Positions 12,660-25,988 of a stretch of DNA of 64,000 nucleotides are shown in pieces. Made by a program: the position numbers and the translations under genes. Numbering within the stretch: position 1 is the stretch's first letter; the number at the start of each line of letters is the position of its first letter. Origin of the DNA: Paramarasmius palmivorus (lineage: Eukaryota > Basidiomycota > Agaricomycetes > Agaricales > Marasmiaceae); NCBI GenBank assembly GCA_037176845.1, contig JAYKXP010000147.1, positions 43,941-107,940 on the forward strand, read 5' to 3'. The notes beneath the pieces were generated by a model. The model saw nothing but the letters and a program-made list of their open reading frames with translations, was not told the DNA's origin and did no database searches.

Positions 12660-14119
12660 TCAAGCACGAAACTTTGTAAAGTTAACGAATGAGTCTTTCC
12701 ATCGTGATCCATCTTTCCTCTTCTCTTCGACCGTTTCATCAGAAGTGAGTGATGCCCAAAAGGCTTTCTCAGTTCGATAACCGCGCTCCACCCATCGAAA
12801 CAAACTCCCGGGTGTGTATTGAGTGAAGGAGAAACGACGCTCATCGGGGGCAATTGCAACATTGGAATGTCGTAGAATAGCAGACAACAGTAGAATAGTG
12901 GTACCAGGGGGAAACTCGATAACGAGACCAAGATCCCATAGAATGAGATGACCCCCTTTGGTGTAGTCGTAGCCGCCACAGGTCGGGGAAAGCGCTGTGA
13001 CAGCACAGAACCCATCAGCGCGGTTGCCGAAGTCAGTGTGCTCAACGCAGACGGTTTGTGGCCCAAAATTGAAAGTAACGTGGGCAAATATGCTGTTCTT
13101 GAAGTTCCAGGTGAGGTTACAAAGTTGTTCCTTTAGGCTAGTACGATTGTCTGCGTATTGTTGATAAAGCGTTGGTTGACAGTGAAAGAAGGCAGCGGAT
13201 TGATAGCCGGCCACCCGTATGATGTCGGTATCTTGAAGCAATGAATCGACAAGTCTCTGGTTTGAGGCGTTGGCCTGCCCAACAACTTTTGGTTGCTTTC
13301 GCTCGAATATGAGTCAAGGGTGAATAGTAAGGAACCAAGTGCTCACCTTCATACCAAGATCGCATGAGACACCTGCGGATAGGGCGCCGAAACCTCCACG
13401 TCTGTTGTCTGCGGCCTTTCCTGTAAGAATAGGCTTTGCATTGCCTAACGTGTTCGCCATACGCTCAGCAGCAGCGGGCCAGGTCTTTGTGTCAGCCAGC
13501 CCAATGCAATGGACGATTTGATATCCATCTTGCGTGACAATAGCTATATCTGATCTACTAGGAAATTAATGCCTCGAAGAACAGTAGAACATGCGTACTA
13601 TACTCACCGTCCGTCCCATGTCACCTTCTTGTACTTAAACTGCGAGTTTGGGCCTGTCATATCATCAAGGGTGTAGACGTCATTGCCATATTCGGTATGA
13701 TATCCGGTGAAACCGTTCTTGGACGCTCGGAGCTGATCCAGCGTAACGTCTACGGCAATACTTTTTTGAACTCGCGGCTTCTTTGAAGGAGGGGAAGAAT
13801 ATGTTTCTGGAGTAATCTCTGCCTTTTGTGCGGCGCGTTTTAGCTGTCTATTTTTCTTGCTCTGCAGCTTCGAGCGAGATTTCTTGACAACTGGAGGCGC
13901 ATCAGCAACCTCGGCGATAGGTACCTGGGGATTGATGGATGTTCCTAGGTCATCAAGCGCCAACGTCGATCTTTCAGGCGAAGAAGGTACCGAACTGAGT
14001 GGCGACGATGTAGATGAAGCGTTTGTGTCGTCGCGTTGGTTCTCAAAGGCATGTCGGACGAGGGTCTCAAAATCGAAGTTCTGAGGTAGGAAGATCGGTG
14101 TTGCATTCGTACGAGCCAT
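12660..14119 (-). CDS. TET/JBP family 2-oxoglutarate/Fe(II) dioxygenase (E1)
   Basis: Three exons (14119 to about 13613, about 13561 to 13349, about 13303 to 12660) give about 450 residues. The N-terminal third is lysine-rich and probably nuclear. The catalytic double-stranded beta-helix keeps the family landmarks: NFGPQTVCVEHTDFGN with the iron-binding H-x-D, GGHLILWDLGLVIEFPPG, the distal histidine in LRHSN, and the 2-oxoglutarate-binding arginine in ERRFSFTQY, followed by LFRWVERGY. The family oxidises 5-methylcytosine (or other methylpyrimidines) in DNA. All metal and co-substrate ligands are present, so activity is expected. It sits between the small 14483-14961 gene and the YYxRNR gene. 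The start is taken at MARTNATP, after which the frame is clean. Confidence 0.92.
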
Positions 14120-14482
14120 AATCCCTAACGAGAAACACGTCAGGATGGAAACAGAAAAAACAAACAAATCAAATTGCCAAAATGCCCCATAAGATGACCA
14201 TGCATTGCCGGGTATCGGCTATTCACAGTCGGGGAGAATGAACAAAATGCACGCATTCCCATGGTTTTGAGTATGCGAGATTGAAGAACAGAAGGGACAT
14301 TAACACTGTATAAAGAGTACCTTTCGTTGAGGTTGTGGTCCTGAGTCAACAGCCCTGATGAAATTTTTTTCAACACACTGATTACCTTTCCGGGACATAC
14401 GCGTGATAGTTCTCACACACAAGTAGAGCCGTCGAAGGAGGCAGAAACAATAGAATTACATCTCTTGTAGGCTACCCATCCA

Positions 14483-14961
14483 TTAATCAAATTCTGCCTT
14501 CACTTCCTTCTTTGTGATCTTCTGCTCCGCCTCTCTGGCCAGCTCTCGTCGCGTCAAGACCTCAACCATCTCCTCGCGACGACGATATTCGTTGTCGGTC
14601 AACTCATTGTGATGTAGATAGGCTTTTCTCCCAGGACGTGGGCGGAGTCGATGCACGCTGTATGGAAAAGGACCAGATGTCACCTTCCCCGGAAGACCCC
14701 AATAATCTGAATGGTAACAAAATTAGTGCTGAGCCTCTGACAGTGAAGAGGGTGTCATGACGTACTAGCTATCAAGTTTTGCAAAAATTCCAAGTCCATC
14801 TCTTCCCAAACATATGCCATAGGCCTGAAGGGCGGCTCGACCCATACCAGTGAATAGTCTTCCGGAACACGGCCTCCTTCCTGGATTCCAGGATCATCAT
14901 CGTCCACTTCTACATATCGAGGTCGTTCTGTTTTGTGATCTTTCTTGTCAACCCACGGCAT
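14483..14961 (-). CDS. Small basic protein next to KDZ transposase (E1)
   Basis: Two exons joined across an intron at about 14700-14757 give about 135 residues, starting MPWVDKKDHKTERPRY and ending KEVKAEFD. The C-terminal half is charged and helical (RRREEMVEVLTRRELAREAEQK). It starts 89 bp after the transposase stop on the same strand. I do not recognise the family. It could be a detached C-terminal portion of the transposase gene, but the intervening stop at 15051 and its own ATG argue for a separate gene. Confidence 0.6.
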
Positions 14962-15050
14962 TGCAGACGTTCAGCTGGAAGTGATAAGGAGGAGCGTAGA
15001 TATTTTGTGAAGTACTGTACGTATACTAAAGACAAATACCATTGTACGTT

Positions 15051-18000
15051 TCACATGCCTTCCCAAAAAGTCTCGAGTCCGTCTGCAACTTCGGCGCCCT
15101 CTTCCTCTTCGCTATCGGAACCAGAGTTATCTGGCACATGTTCGGTGGTAATATCGGGATCGCCACTACGCTGCAGACCAAGGATGGCTGCCCATTCAGG
15201 TAATTGAACCGAGTCTGTCAAATGAGGATCTCGGTCAACACGCTCGCCAGGTGTAAGATCCCCTACGACAAGATTAGAACCTGAAAGACGTAAAACATTT
15301 GTCACTCACCACTGAACCCAGGAAGCTCACTCGTCTGGACAAGGCGTTCCGCGATGCGAGTGTGTAGACGAGATTGATATTCCGAGCGACGCCTGAGCTC
15401 TTCCGCTAATGGGCGATCGCATTCCATGAGCCGTTGAATTGCAAGCTGATAATCAGCGTGATCATCAATCATGAACGTTATCAGGCGTTTAAGTTCGACG
15501 TTGAGCCGGATAATCTCTTCTTGGGCGCGGAGAATGGAGAAATGAAGTCGTACGGCTTCCCGCTTGTGGATATCGGCCCATGGAGTGTTTGATAGGTCGA
15601 GGTGGGTGTCCTTGAGGAGATCGAATTCTGCCAGAGTAACCATTGAGATGACTTCATGCCATGCCAATGTTGGTTTCCTGGGTTGCATCTGCAGGGCGAT
15701 AGCGTTGTATGCTAGAAGCGCCTTGCGTATTGCTTCCGATCGAGCACGCAGGGCATGCGTGATCTTGTCGCGTTGCTTGTACCCTACAGACTACGTAAAC
15801 AGCTGAATTTCAAAGATGGTGACGAAGACTTACCAACACTACTCATGTTCAATTTTGTCAGTTCAAAGAGACGCTGTACGACAACCCTTTCGAGGTTTTC
15901 AAGAGCTCGTCGATATTTGCGATTCACCTTATGCTTCAAAGCGTCTTGATATTCAGAAGATTCCCTTGTCCATCGATCTCGAGGGTGTTCATCCTCGAAA
16001 CGAAGAAGCTCCTCCTGAGCAGTCTTGAAACGGCTATAGGCAGTTTGATCCCGTGTGTGAAGGGCGGTGCGCTGCTCCGGCAACGTATTCCGATCTCGCG
16101 TCATTGCCAGATACGCCTCATGAGCAGTTTCGGCCTTAGCCCTTTGAAAGATTAGCAGGAGTTACCATCACCATGAAGAACAATTACGTACTTTGTCTCC
16201 CAAAAGTGTTCTAAAAGCTCTGCATATTCAATTGCTTCTGCCATCTCCGGTGGCTCAGGAAAAACTCGGTTTTCGAAGTGCTCACGTTCAGCCTTGAGAA
16301 GCTCTTCGCATGTTTCGGAGGATAGTCCCTGTTGTTTGAGTAGAGCCCCATAAACTGGCTTGTCTTCCTGGAGCCGGCGTAGCGCTCGTCGGTAAGACTG
16401 ATAGATGAAATTTCCTGTCAAATGGGTCAGACTGAATGTCAGGTAGATGATGAATTGCTTCTTACCAATACTCGCATGCTTGTCCTCATCATTGAAATAG
16501 AAATGTTCTAGAATAGCTTGGCGTCGGTGAAACCATGTCGCAAGCCGTGTGATGGAAGCAAGATGGTTGGAACGCGAGAACGCTCGCTCACATTCCTCAA
16601 AATCCTCCAGTCCCACACCGAGAATGTATAGGGGATGCCATGAAAGTTGGCACTTCCGGTTATGCGCATGTCCATGGAAGGCGGGAACAACACCTTTTAG
16701 ACGCATCTTGACAATTTTGTTTCCCACTAGTTCGCTCCGGCGCATAGTCTTGAAGAATGCGCACATGATATCATATGCAACACACAGGTCCAGACCAAAA
16801 TCTTCCATCAAACGATCAACGATCGCGAGGGGATATTTCATGCTGTGGATGGTAATTGATGAGATTCCAAATAGAAGAAATAAACTAGAACTCACAGCTC
16901 GCCACTTTTGCGCATGTCGCACATGGCTAATAGATGACCATGCCGACATACAGCCAGAAAAACACCTGATACTGCAAAGAAGGCAAACATCTTCTTCCGC
17001 GATTCAGGTCCTGCATTGCGCCAGCGGTCGACGCATGTGTCAATGCAAGCTTCTAGATCCTTGGTCTCATTGACATTGAGCCATGCGACATCACCTTCCT
17101 TCTCGTTCGCAGGATCAAGGTCGGGATAGACGGCGTCGGAGGCCTCTATGACATTTGATGATTGCGTTGCCGCGCCTCTCTGATGGAAGATTAGCTGTTG
17201 ATCGTGACCGGAAAGCAACCGGAGCCTTTTTACCTTGCTCTGCGCGTTGTTAACCTCGTCCTTGAACTTGTCCACTTCGTCATCTTCAACCCATCGAAGG
17301 TCTGGTAGCTGCCTTGTATCCTCACGGGCAGATCCGAACTTGAAGTTTTCATCAACCATCTTGAGTGAATTGTTTCCGTCAATTGCAACTAACATAGAGG
17401 GTACAAGAGGGATTTCGTCCTTCACGGAGTACCGACAAGGTGCACACATGGTGCCAAAGAATGCTTGGCGTGACTGGCGTCCGAGAGCGTCGGTACATCT
17501 TTTATTGACCTCCCGAACAATCATCAGATATGCATCATAAGCGAGGCGTAACTGATCCTCCAGATGCCGATCCCTAGGTAGCTGCACAAAGATGAGGACA
17601 TCAGAAATGACATGAATGATGGAAGCTTACATAGTGAATGTGCTGAAGGGCCTTTGAAAGCGCATCAATGCTGAACCTATTGCAGACGCGATGTATTTGA
17701 CGATAGGTATGGAAGAGCGACAACGGGAAGGCAATACTGATGATTTGTGGACTGGCACCAATGTATCCATGCCGAAGAAGAGTCTGATTGGCACTGTAAA
17801 CGTCGGCGGATATGTGGAAGAGGGTTCGTTGACCGGTATCTGTTCAAGCACATCAGTAAGTTGGTCAGAGATGAAAAAGGACCGTGCTTGCAGTTGAAGT
17901 CCATCACTTGTACATCCCACTCAGGTTGATTCTCGTGGTTTTGAGGAGGTCCATCTGCCTTGAAGGCGAGGTAGGCATCAACGAGATGTGGTAATTGATC

Positions 18001-18613
18001 CCGCCAAGATTTGACCTGCTTCTCAATTCGATCAGTCCTCACTCGAGAGTCAGAGAGCCTGTCAGTGACTATGAGAAACAGTTGAAAAGGAGTTTAAACA
18101 AACGAAAACGAACCGTGTAGTTTGAAAGGAACGCAAGAAATTATGATATCCATATTCACCGCCCTCATGACTCATGACAGCAGCCTCGTCACCAGGTGGA
18201 AACGTCGGGGGTCTTTCTGAATTTGGTGGGATGTCTCGCCATTCTTGATCATCCGGCGCAAGTGGATCGTACATCGGAATGCTGCTATATTCCACAGCGT
18301 CTCCGGGCTCGGGGAATGGCTCATTGTCCGAGTTGTTGTCGATGTCGTTGTCGGCTGTGGAAGTGTTCGGCGTTTCGGGAGCTTGATGTGATTCTCTCTG
18401 CTGGAACGTCAATGCTATATTGAAAGATAAATCAGTCAAGGTAGATTGTTGTGAGCAAGGCTGAGACACACCGTTGAAGAGGGACTCATGTCTAGATCGA
18501 TGTTGTGACCAACGCCGTTCTAATCCATCCATCCCAGCACGTTGAATGACATCCTGACCGTCGACCGCCTTCTCCCCTCCATAGTGAATGACCATCCGCT
18601 TGCGTTTTCCCAT
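15051..18613 (-). CDS. KDZ-family transposase (E1)
   Basis: About ten exons with ordinary short introns splice into roughly 1,000 residues with no stop. The RNase H-like core is visible in order: an N-terminal segment leading to GYIGASPQIISIAFPLSLF, a zinc-type CAPCRYS, the first catalytic aspartate in AIDGNNSLK (about 17378), the second in AYDIMCAFF (about 16775), a GHAHNRKCQ metal-ligand segment, and the glutamate-bearing DFEECERAFSRSNH (about 16590). A long charged helical C-terminus ends in an acidic GSDSEEEE tail. An intron at about 17831-17874 is needed to keep the frame. No CxC2 cysteine cluster is present at the N-terminus, unlike in E2. The predicted role is cutting at the E1 termini and integration. 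Confidence 0.9.
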
Positions 18614-18723
18614 TCCGTTTAATGTTGATTGAAACGTTTAAAGAACCATGCGACAGAGAAAATAAATAAGGGAGAAGGAAAGAGTGGGGAAAGGGGAAGG
18701 ATCGATGAGAAGGCGGCGAGTAG

Positions 18724-18962
18724 AAGCTGTTGAAGGGAAAATGTCATCAGGTGATAGTTGAGGCGCTTGTTGAAGGGAGAAGCGCCGGCGCAAAGGGAAA
18801 AACGCAGAAGTCCGCGAGCAGCTACCTTGCTGCCAGAAATGTTGGCGGATCTCGCGGATAATACCCGCGGATGCACTTTACACGGACAAAAACACAAATT
18901 AGTTGCCGGATCACGCCTGAACTGGCCAACTGATTTGTTGTTTTACCCGGGAAACAAAGGTG
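18724..18962 (-). repeat. E1 right terminal inverted repeat (239 bp)
   Basis: It is the reverse complement of 6264-6502 with no difference that I can find. The transposase ATG (18613) lies only about 110 bp inside the inner edge, so the repeat probably also holds promoter sequence. Confidence 0.95.
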
Positions 18963-18969
18963 TCGTTGA
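18963..18969. repeat. Target-site duplication of E1, right copy
   Basis: TCGTTGA directly follows the terminal GGTG of E1 and matches 6257-6263. Confidence 0.8.
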
Positions 18970-21900
18970 AGCTTCGGACTCGGGTCACATTCTGAGATCT
19001 GAGCGCCTAGCTGCCTTTAGGATTTGTTCCTTGTATAACCCGTACACGCGATATTCCCACTACCGCTATCTGTTTCTCGAACTCAAACTTGATCCTCTTG
19101 GTGTAGCGATGAAACAACTAAATTGAGGTCCGATAACACGTTCATGTTAGTGTACACGACAGAGATAGTGGACTCGCTAAGTGACCCCCTTCCTTTTCTC
19201 TCTCTCATGCCTACCTTTTCATTATACGTCGATCTAACTCCCATGACCATGGACAAGGCTACTCTAAGGTTGTCTTCAGCATTTAGGTCCGTATATACTT
19301 TCCCTGTGATGACGTTTATCTAGCTGGTTCTTGTTTTCGCCACAACTTGGTCTCAAGATGGTCAGTGCCCGATGCAGGACTCGTCTCAAACCGCAGCCCT
19401 GATGCTAGTCCATCATCTGCCAATCGAAGCGAACGGTACAGCATATAACACCTTTCTTCTCCCGGGCCCGAGTCTCACCTTGACTATCCTCTCCCTGCTT
19501 GGGATGCATAACTGTGAAAGATAACTGAGTCTGCAGGTGAGTTGTCCTCGCTTTTGTTGAGTTGGTTTAGTGATTGATAATGGTGATGATTCGGATAGCT
19601 TCCATTGAGGTAAATAGCTGAATAGACGAAATGATCTGGCCTTTAACCCATGACGACAGCACCTCTCTAACCTTCTTGTTGGCGGTAAATCATCTGCTGA
19701 CGCGCTGTTCTCGATGATTGTATCGCACCATAGTGAGGCACCGAGCGAATATCGAAAAATTCGAAGCATTTGGAAAGGAACTTCGAGACGTAAGGTGCTA
19801 CTTCGTACAGACGGTGAGACGACCCTCATGCTCTGGTCATCCCAGAAGGTATGTGCTCCATCCGAGCGAAAGGTAATGATACCTTTTTACTGGCCGGTAG
19901 TGCTCGTAATGCTTCTGTTCAACTATATGTTCAGGCAACGCAAGGCATAGTCCTACTATTACTCATCTGGAGCACGGACCGAGAACGAAGCACCTCAGGG
20001 TCTGTGATAGCGAATTGGCAATCAATTATGTCCTTGGACTGACCTTTTATAGCGTCGATCGTGAAGGAACAAGATGATCCATACCACTGGGAACATAAGA
20101 TGTGTTTTGAGCTACTCCTGGACATCTCTTCTGTAGTAGACGTTTCTCCGAGCCCTGAATTCGACAAAGTAAGATGACGGGTCAACTCAAACGAGATACT
20201 CTCAGATGTTCAGCATCTATCAGCATCCTTTTCATGAGCGATGTTGCGGTGAGTGTGAAACTCCAGCCATCAAATCACATTGTTGACTCACTGGTTATCT
20301 TCTCAGGTCGGAAAGAATACAAGGCCAAGACTAAATCTTCAAGTGTCCTGCAGGTATCAGAGCTAGCCGTTATAGCTCTGGTGAGTATCCTAATCCAGAT
20401 CCCCATCACCCCAAATTGACCTCAGCTTAATAACCATAGCTTTATTTGATAGAGTTGAATCCCAGACACCTATTCGCGATCCATGAACGCTGGAATCTTG
20501 GCCAAAGTGTCAAGAGTGTAAGTATGCCTACAGTCCTCGAAGTGAGTATCGTGAATTCAAGTGCGGACGATTCCACGTACCAGCCTGAGGCCTGCGGCAT
20601 GCCATGCTCCTCGACTCCGAACGTTATTGTCTCCGTATTCTCTACTTGCCGTATCTATTCCGAACAGCGAAGGAAAAACAAATATCCACGGCTTCGATAG
20701 TAATCCTTTCGAAGCTGGAACCCAAACAAGCCTTCGTCTCCAGTTTTCGATTGGCCAGATATATTCAAGTTAATGTGGACGAGGAACCGAAAAACGCCTC
20801 GAGAATCGATAACCAGGAATCATCGCGAAGAGAGAAGACAGTCAATGAAATAGCCGAGTTGGTGTTGATAACCCCGAGCCGCGTGGTGGTGCATCGTCGT
20901 GGGAGTCTTGAGGAGATAAAAACCATCAGTTGGAGGCGGACCTCTCGGGGATCAGTTGGCATTGTGAAGGCAGAACGGCGGATAAAGTGGAACGCGTTTG
21001 AAGTTTTATTGGTCAGAGATTGCGCATCGACGAGTAATATATTGACCCCTACCAGGTAGACGTAGGGGGTTGATCTTATTTAATGATACTTGAAGAGCTT
21101 TGTCACCTGGACGACAACGATCCGAGATGTAACTCCTCTATAACAAAGCCTTGCCAATGAGCTCCTTCATTCGCCAACAAGTCTGTGCTTTCCCGTGATT
21201 AAGACAAAGTCAGACAAGATATGAGGAGAAACAAGCATGGCTTCAAGTAATGATTGGATCTGAACATCAACATCCAAGTAGGTATTCTCGTTCCAGTATG
21301 CACGCTCGAAGCATTGCATTGGAAAGAGGGGGTGAGAGAAACAGAGTTTATTGTGTCCTCAACAAATTATCGCGACCTACAGAAACATCGTTCGAGATTC
21401 AATAGCATCATACAAGATCCAAATACGTTCTTGAGCCACAACGAATCGAATCATCAACATTTCGCTGCCTTCTCGATCTGAAAGGCTTGATACGACCTTA
21501 GAAGTAATCAAAACAAGCAGGCTAGATGGAAAGCAGAACGAAACGTCCGGGTCGGGACATTGAGGGTTTATGCGCCTCTCGCAGAGTTTTGACTGGGAAA
21601 GGCATAAGTAGTCCGAAATTCGAAACGCCACGAAGTTTTAAAGAAAGAGAAACCGGCCGTAATCATGATGTAGTGCCCAGAGATACAGAGCAACGGGAAC
21701 GACTAGGAGATGGCGTGTATCTGGGTATGTATAGACGAAGAACTCGATCTTGACAGATCTCGATATGCTTGAAGACAGACCTTGTAATACCTCCGGTACG
21801 ACAAGAAGGGGTTCTTCAAGTGAAAGAGCGGTCTCGGAGACGAATCTTCCAGGCGTATGGCTTGACATTAAGCTCTTGCGACCTCTATAGGGCTACATAT

Positions 21901-23190
21901 CCTTAGCCAAAGCCCTTTCGAGTGGTTTGAAGCCAATAGGCATGTCGCTTCTGGCATCCGATTGGAAGGTATCTCAATTTGAGATAATCCCCAGTGCCTG
22001 TCGTTTACTGTTACCGTTTGAAACGACCTTTCAGAAGAGTATCTGTTAATGGGAACACCAGACACTGACAGAGAGCCGACAAGGGAAGCGAGCTGGTCGT
22101 GATGGTGTGAAAAGAAGCATTATCGTCGTGGGAAACGATGTCGACAGCTTCTTGATCCCGAACCACGACGACAAGCATCATTCCTTCCTTTTTCCCTTCT
22201 CATCTACCGCATGAAAATGAACCCTAGTATGAATTGGTACGTTCCGTCTCTTACTGCACATTGCTTTGATAGTCGCTGATCTCGAAATATCTCTCTCGGT
22301 AGAGGATCGTCACTGGCCGCAAAGATGCTGGAAAGGGCTGCACGCTGATGGATACCGAGAGAAAGGCTTTGTGCGTTGCCGTGCTCTCATGACATCTTGT
22401 GTGTGCTGACTATAGGGATAGTTTTCAGGCACTTTGTATTACCTGGCTTGTCGGTGATCGAACATGATCATTCACAAATCTACGAGTACCCAACAGAACT
22501 ACAGCTTAGATCTGAATTCGTTGGAAAGGAAAGGCTGGGACTGATAGAGGCGGTATTAATTGTCGAAAGCGTGCTTAGGTATCCGAGGGCATCCACATAC
22601 GTTTCTCGTTTGGGCTTTTCCTTCAAATGAGAGCTAACGATTTATTCTCGCTGACATGCAGGAGGTTTCAGGGTGGTTTCAGGCAAGGCTCATGTAACAA
22701 GGCTGAAAGAAAGGCTGAAGGAATCAGTGAAGACCATTTAACCGCCAGAGTTCACCCCATTCTCGTCCTTCATTCATCCAAGCTCGGACACGAAGAATCA
22801 ACTAGCATTGAAGGTATGGTTCCGCTGTATTTCTCTAAATCTTGGTACTCACACACGCAGTACATTCAAGGCCTGGATATCCTCGAATTCCGCATGCAAA
22901 GAACTGGCCATTGGGTTCAGATCCTTGCTTTTCACTGTGGGGAAGGCTGATATCGGGCTAAGAAGCGGGGGATACGCATCAAACGGGACGGACAGAGGTA
23001 CAGAAAGTACCATGTCACTGTATCGGTAGATGGAACTTATGGATGGTTGTGAATACAATCGACTGGCGTTGATACCATCGTAGGCAGACCTAGTTCCCTG
23101 AGTATTGGCGCTCTATTTACTGGACAACGATAGTGTTTGTGTCCTGTATTCTCCTGCAGCTGCAAGTATGGAATCGAGAATTGAACCGCG
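18970..23190. repeat. Degenerate segmental repeat, 3' part of a unit (copy D)
   Basis: Patches match the 3' parts of units B and C. For example, 22105-22260 (GTCGTGGGAAACGATG, then CCGCATG and a GTACG) parallels about 33235-33370 and 38595-38740, and 20840-20910 (ATAGCCGAG..CCCCGAG) parallels about 33180-33220. No continuous reading frame survives. Other parts show no recognisable feature. Confidence 0.45.
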
Positions 23191-23194
23191 TGTC

Positions 23195-25700
23195 TTGGCG
23201 CCATGACGTGGTGTACCTGGAAGTCTAGAACTTTGACGTAAGCGGAGCCTTTTTTTTTCATCCTTTTTTTCCCTTTGCTCTCTCCTCTGCTCACCGACGA
23301 CCACAACGTTCAGCTCCAACATAGACAATGACTAAATGCGACTATCGCGCCGACACCCCTCATAAATCCATCCTCAGACTCTACGTGGCAACCACCAGAC
23401 TATCAGGTTCCCAAACGCGACCATATCGCTCCTTCTCTTCACACAGCGATTTGTGTCCTCTGACTCCTCCTGAATATGCCATCCCGCATTCCTCTCCTCA
23501 GCAAGTATCTCATCCCTTCCCCTCATAGGCGCGAATACCCTACAAGAAGGACTTTACCCATCGACAACCGGCTCCTCCAACGTGGTCCTCTTGCCGCCAC
23601 GCGTGCGATATCGATTAGTGATGCCTTCAAGGAAACTGGACGTATGTGATGATCGATGATCGATGATCCCCTACTCTCCTTCTCCTTCCTTTGATTCACG
23701 TTCCTGCTAGACACCTCCACAAGGAACGCGATCCAACTCTTGCCTCATCCACAGAAACCGTGCGCTCGCTAGGATACGAAGGGCCCGTACTATCAATCAT
23801 TCCAGTGCACTGTGAGTATCCTTCGCGACTCCTACCCTTGTTCAATTATCACCTACTATTCAGATGAATGCTAACCCAATCTTGCAGATCTGGTACAATG
23901 ACTGTGCATTTTCATCACCGATACCATGAAGACCAAACGTAGACGTAAACTATTCGGCGGTAAAGCGGGTTCTTGCAGAGAATGTTGTCAGGTACGTGCA
24001 CACTATTGGTTTGAATTGCCCCTTTTCACTCTTTGCTCTACCGCATGTCTTCTATATTCTGATGTCGTTCCCGCATCTTTGTTATGTCTTTCTTCGTTTA
24101 TGCTACACCGTTCCTTTTCCGCGTTTCCGTTGTTCCCATTCCTTTTCTTCCTAAAGCTGACATGGCCCAGTAGACCTCAAACAACGATCGAGCGTATCAT
24201 AGCCTCGACGCTACTACAGCCGACCCTGGGAATAGCTGCGTATGAACTAGCAGTTTCAGGGTACGCCTCCGTATAACTTCTTCGAGATACTTTGATGTAA
24301 ATACGACGTTGTAGGATGACCTTTGCACTTTCGAAGAACCATGACCGAGCCAAACTGGGTACCACCACGTCAACCAGAATGCCATCGGAGCTACCTGTAT
24401 CACATCGTGGCGGTTGCAAATGATCAATCTGTGCGATTAGAACCTCGTGCTCGTGTTCTTTTACGCGCTGAAATCATGTTGATCCTTGGCATGCAACATG
24501 CATGGGCGGGGCTCTCTGTAGCCGATGCACTCGTTCGGCGAACGTACTGCTGTATGTTTTCGTACCGTTCACTTGCGCACCTACTAATACATCCTCCTGC
24601 AGTCAAGGATCGATGTATCATGATAGACTGGTGCCAATGGATACTCGTTCAAGGATACTGCTTACTCTAGCCGCGTGTTTCTGGTCACGCTACGCCTGAG
24701 GTTGGAGGTAAGTCATACCCTTTTCATTTGTTGATTCATTATACTTACCTTGACATGGCTAATGCCCAGCTTGACGTAGGGCTCTACGTTCCGGGACATT
24801 CAAGGACGCCCTTTCAGTGCTGCACTCTGCAAACCCAGGTACGTCTAGCATAGCCTATCCTCCGTACATCATACTTATAACCGGGCATTCTTAGCGCTTG
24901 ACATGACACTCATACTGAACGCCACGCTCCTGGTATGTTCTGCTCAATCAGCTCGGTTACAGGTTTATACTAATGGGCACATATGTTAGGTCTATCGGTG
25001 TTCCGAGCTCTATAAAGCATCGGGGATACTTCATGAACTCCCAATCGGCGGTTCTTCATGATCATGAGTGAAAGATCTTCGTTAAAGTATGCTCGTTAGC
25101 ATACTGACAGCATTCTCTCGTACCTTTGAGCTTCGGTGAACGTTCCAAAGGTAAGCTTTTGCTGCTATTCATGCTTTCCTTGAGTGCTAATGGGTACGAT
25201 CTCCGTTTCTAGGATCTAAAACCTTGTATTTGCACTCTTCTACAGGTCTGGGCATAGACTACCATGTCAGACTCTGAGGTATGTTGTACTCTTTACCTAT
25301 TGAGCTTGTCAAACTCATTCTAGCTAAAGGAGACATATACTTCTTCTAGGTCGTCCATGTCGCCAACGAGGATTCGACGTTCGACAGAAAGGATTTTGAA
25401 GAATTCAACTGGGGTCAGCATTTGGTCGTTCCCCTTCCACGTTCGTCATTCGGCATAATCATCTTATCTCTACCGCACATTCGCTGTATCTACGTTGGCG
25501 CTATGGATAATTGAGATTTCACTTTCAATACCCCCTAATTGAGTTTCCTTCTTCTTGTTGAGTGTGATAGTCGTCTCATACTCGATAATTGTTATTCTCA
25601 TCGCTCAGGCTCAAGGTATCTATGCAACCGAAGCTTCTGTTCCTTCATTTCGCTGACTGGGTTATATAGAACTCGTTTCCTTGTATAAACGCAACTAAAA
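23195..25700. repeat. Degenerate segmental repeat, 5' part of a unit (copy D)
   Basis: It starts with a TGGCGCC..GACGTAAGCGGAGC plus T-run block like the heads of units B and C. Then 23350-23720 parallels 28370-28560 and 34650-34870 (CGCGAC, CCTTTAGG-like and GGCTCCTC landmarks). GT..AG-like intron borders are common, but the frames are broken. I see no live gene. Confidence 0.45.
23234..23241 (+). promoter_or_regulatory. CRE-like site, degraded (TGACGTAA)
   Basis: This is followed by GCGGAGCC and a run of T, as at the other three unit heads, with one mismatch from TGACGTCA. Confidence 0.35.
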
Positions 25701-25988
25701 TGTCAGCGTAAGGGCTTTAGGGAGTTTTGATATAGACAAGTATATAAGTAGAAACCGAGAACGTGACGAAGATATGGATGTCAATAGCTTTATGGAAAAC
25801 CAAGATAGCTAAAAGAACAATAGTTGATGCGCATGGGGGTATACATAGACGAAAGCAAGATCCAAAACAGATAAATGAAACAAGACACGCGAGGATATGA
25901 CCAACAGATCAACAGAAGACCGAACCTACAAGAACGAGTTAGCTCAACAGTTAGTTCACGAGTGAAAAAGGTAGTGAATGTACCTGAA

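Larger units (their letters stand above)
6264..18962 (-). mobile_element. E1: complete 12.7-kb KDZ DNA transposon with TET/JBP cargo
   Basis: The boundaries are defined by 239-bp terminal inverted repeats that appear identical base for base and by a 7-bp target duplication. Six genes all run on the minus strand: KDZ transposase, small basic protein, TET/JBP dioxygenase, YYxRNR basic protein, a protein of unknown function and an HMG-like protein. Every reading frame can be spliced without stops. Identical repeats plus intact genes point to a recent insertion and possibly a still-active element. Linkage of KDZ transposases to TET/JBP and divergent HMG genes is established for basidiomycetes (Iyer and colleagues, 2014). 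KDZ termini beginning CACC and a 7-bp duplication are what I read here; related Zisupton elements are usually given 8-bp duplications. Confidence 0.93.

Noticed and set aside
17627..18042. Apparent frameshift in the E1 transposase
   Set aside because: A normal 44-bp GT..AG intron at about 17831-17874 restores the frame through GYIGASPQI, so the gene is intact.
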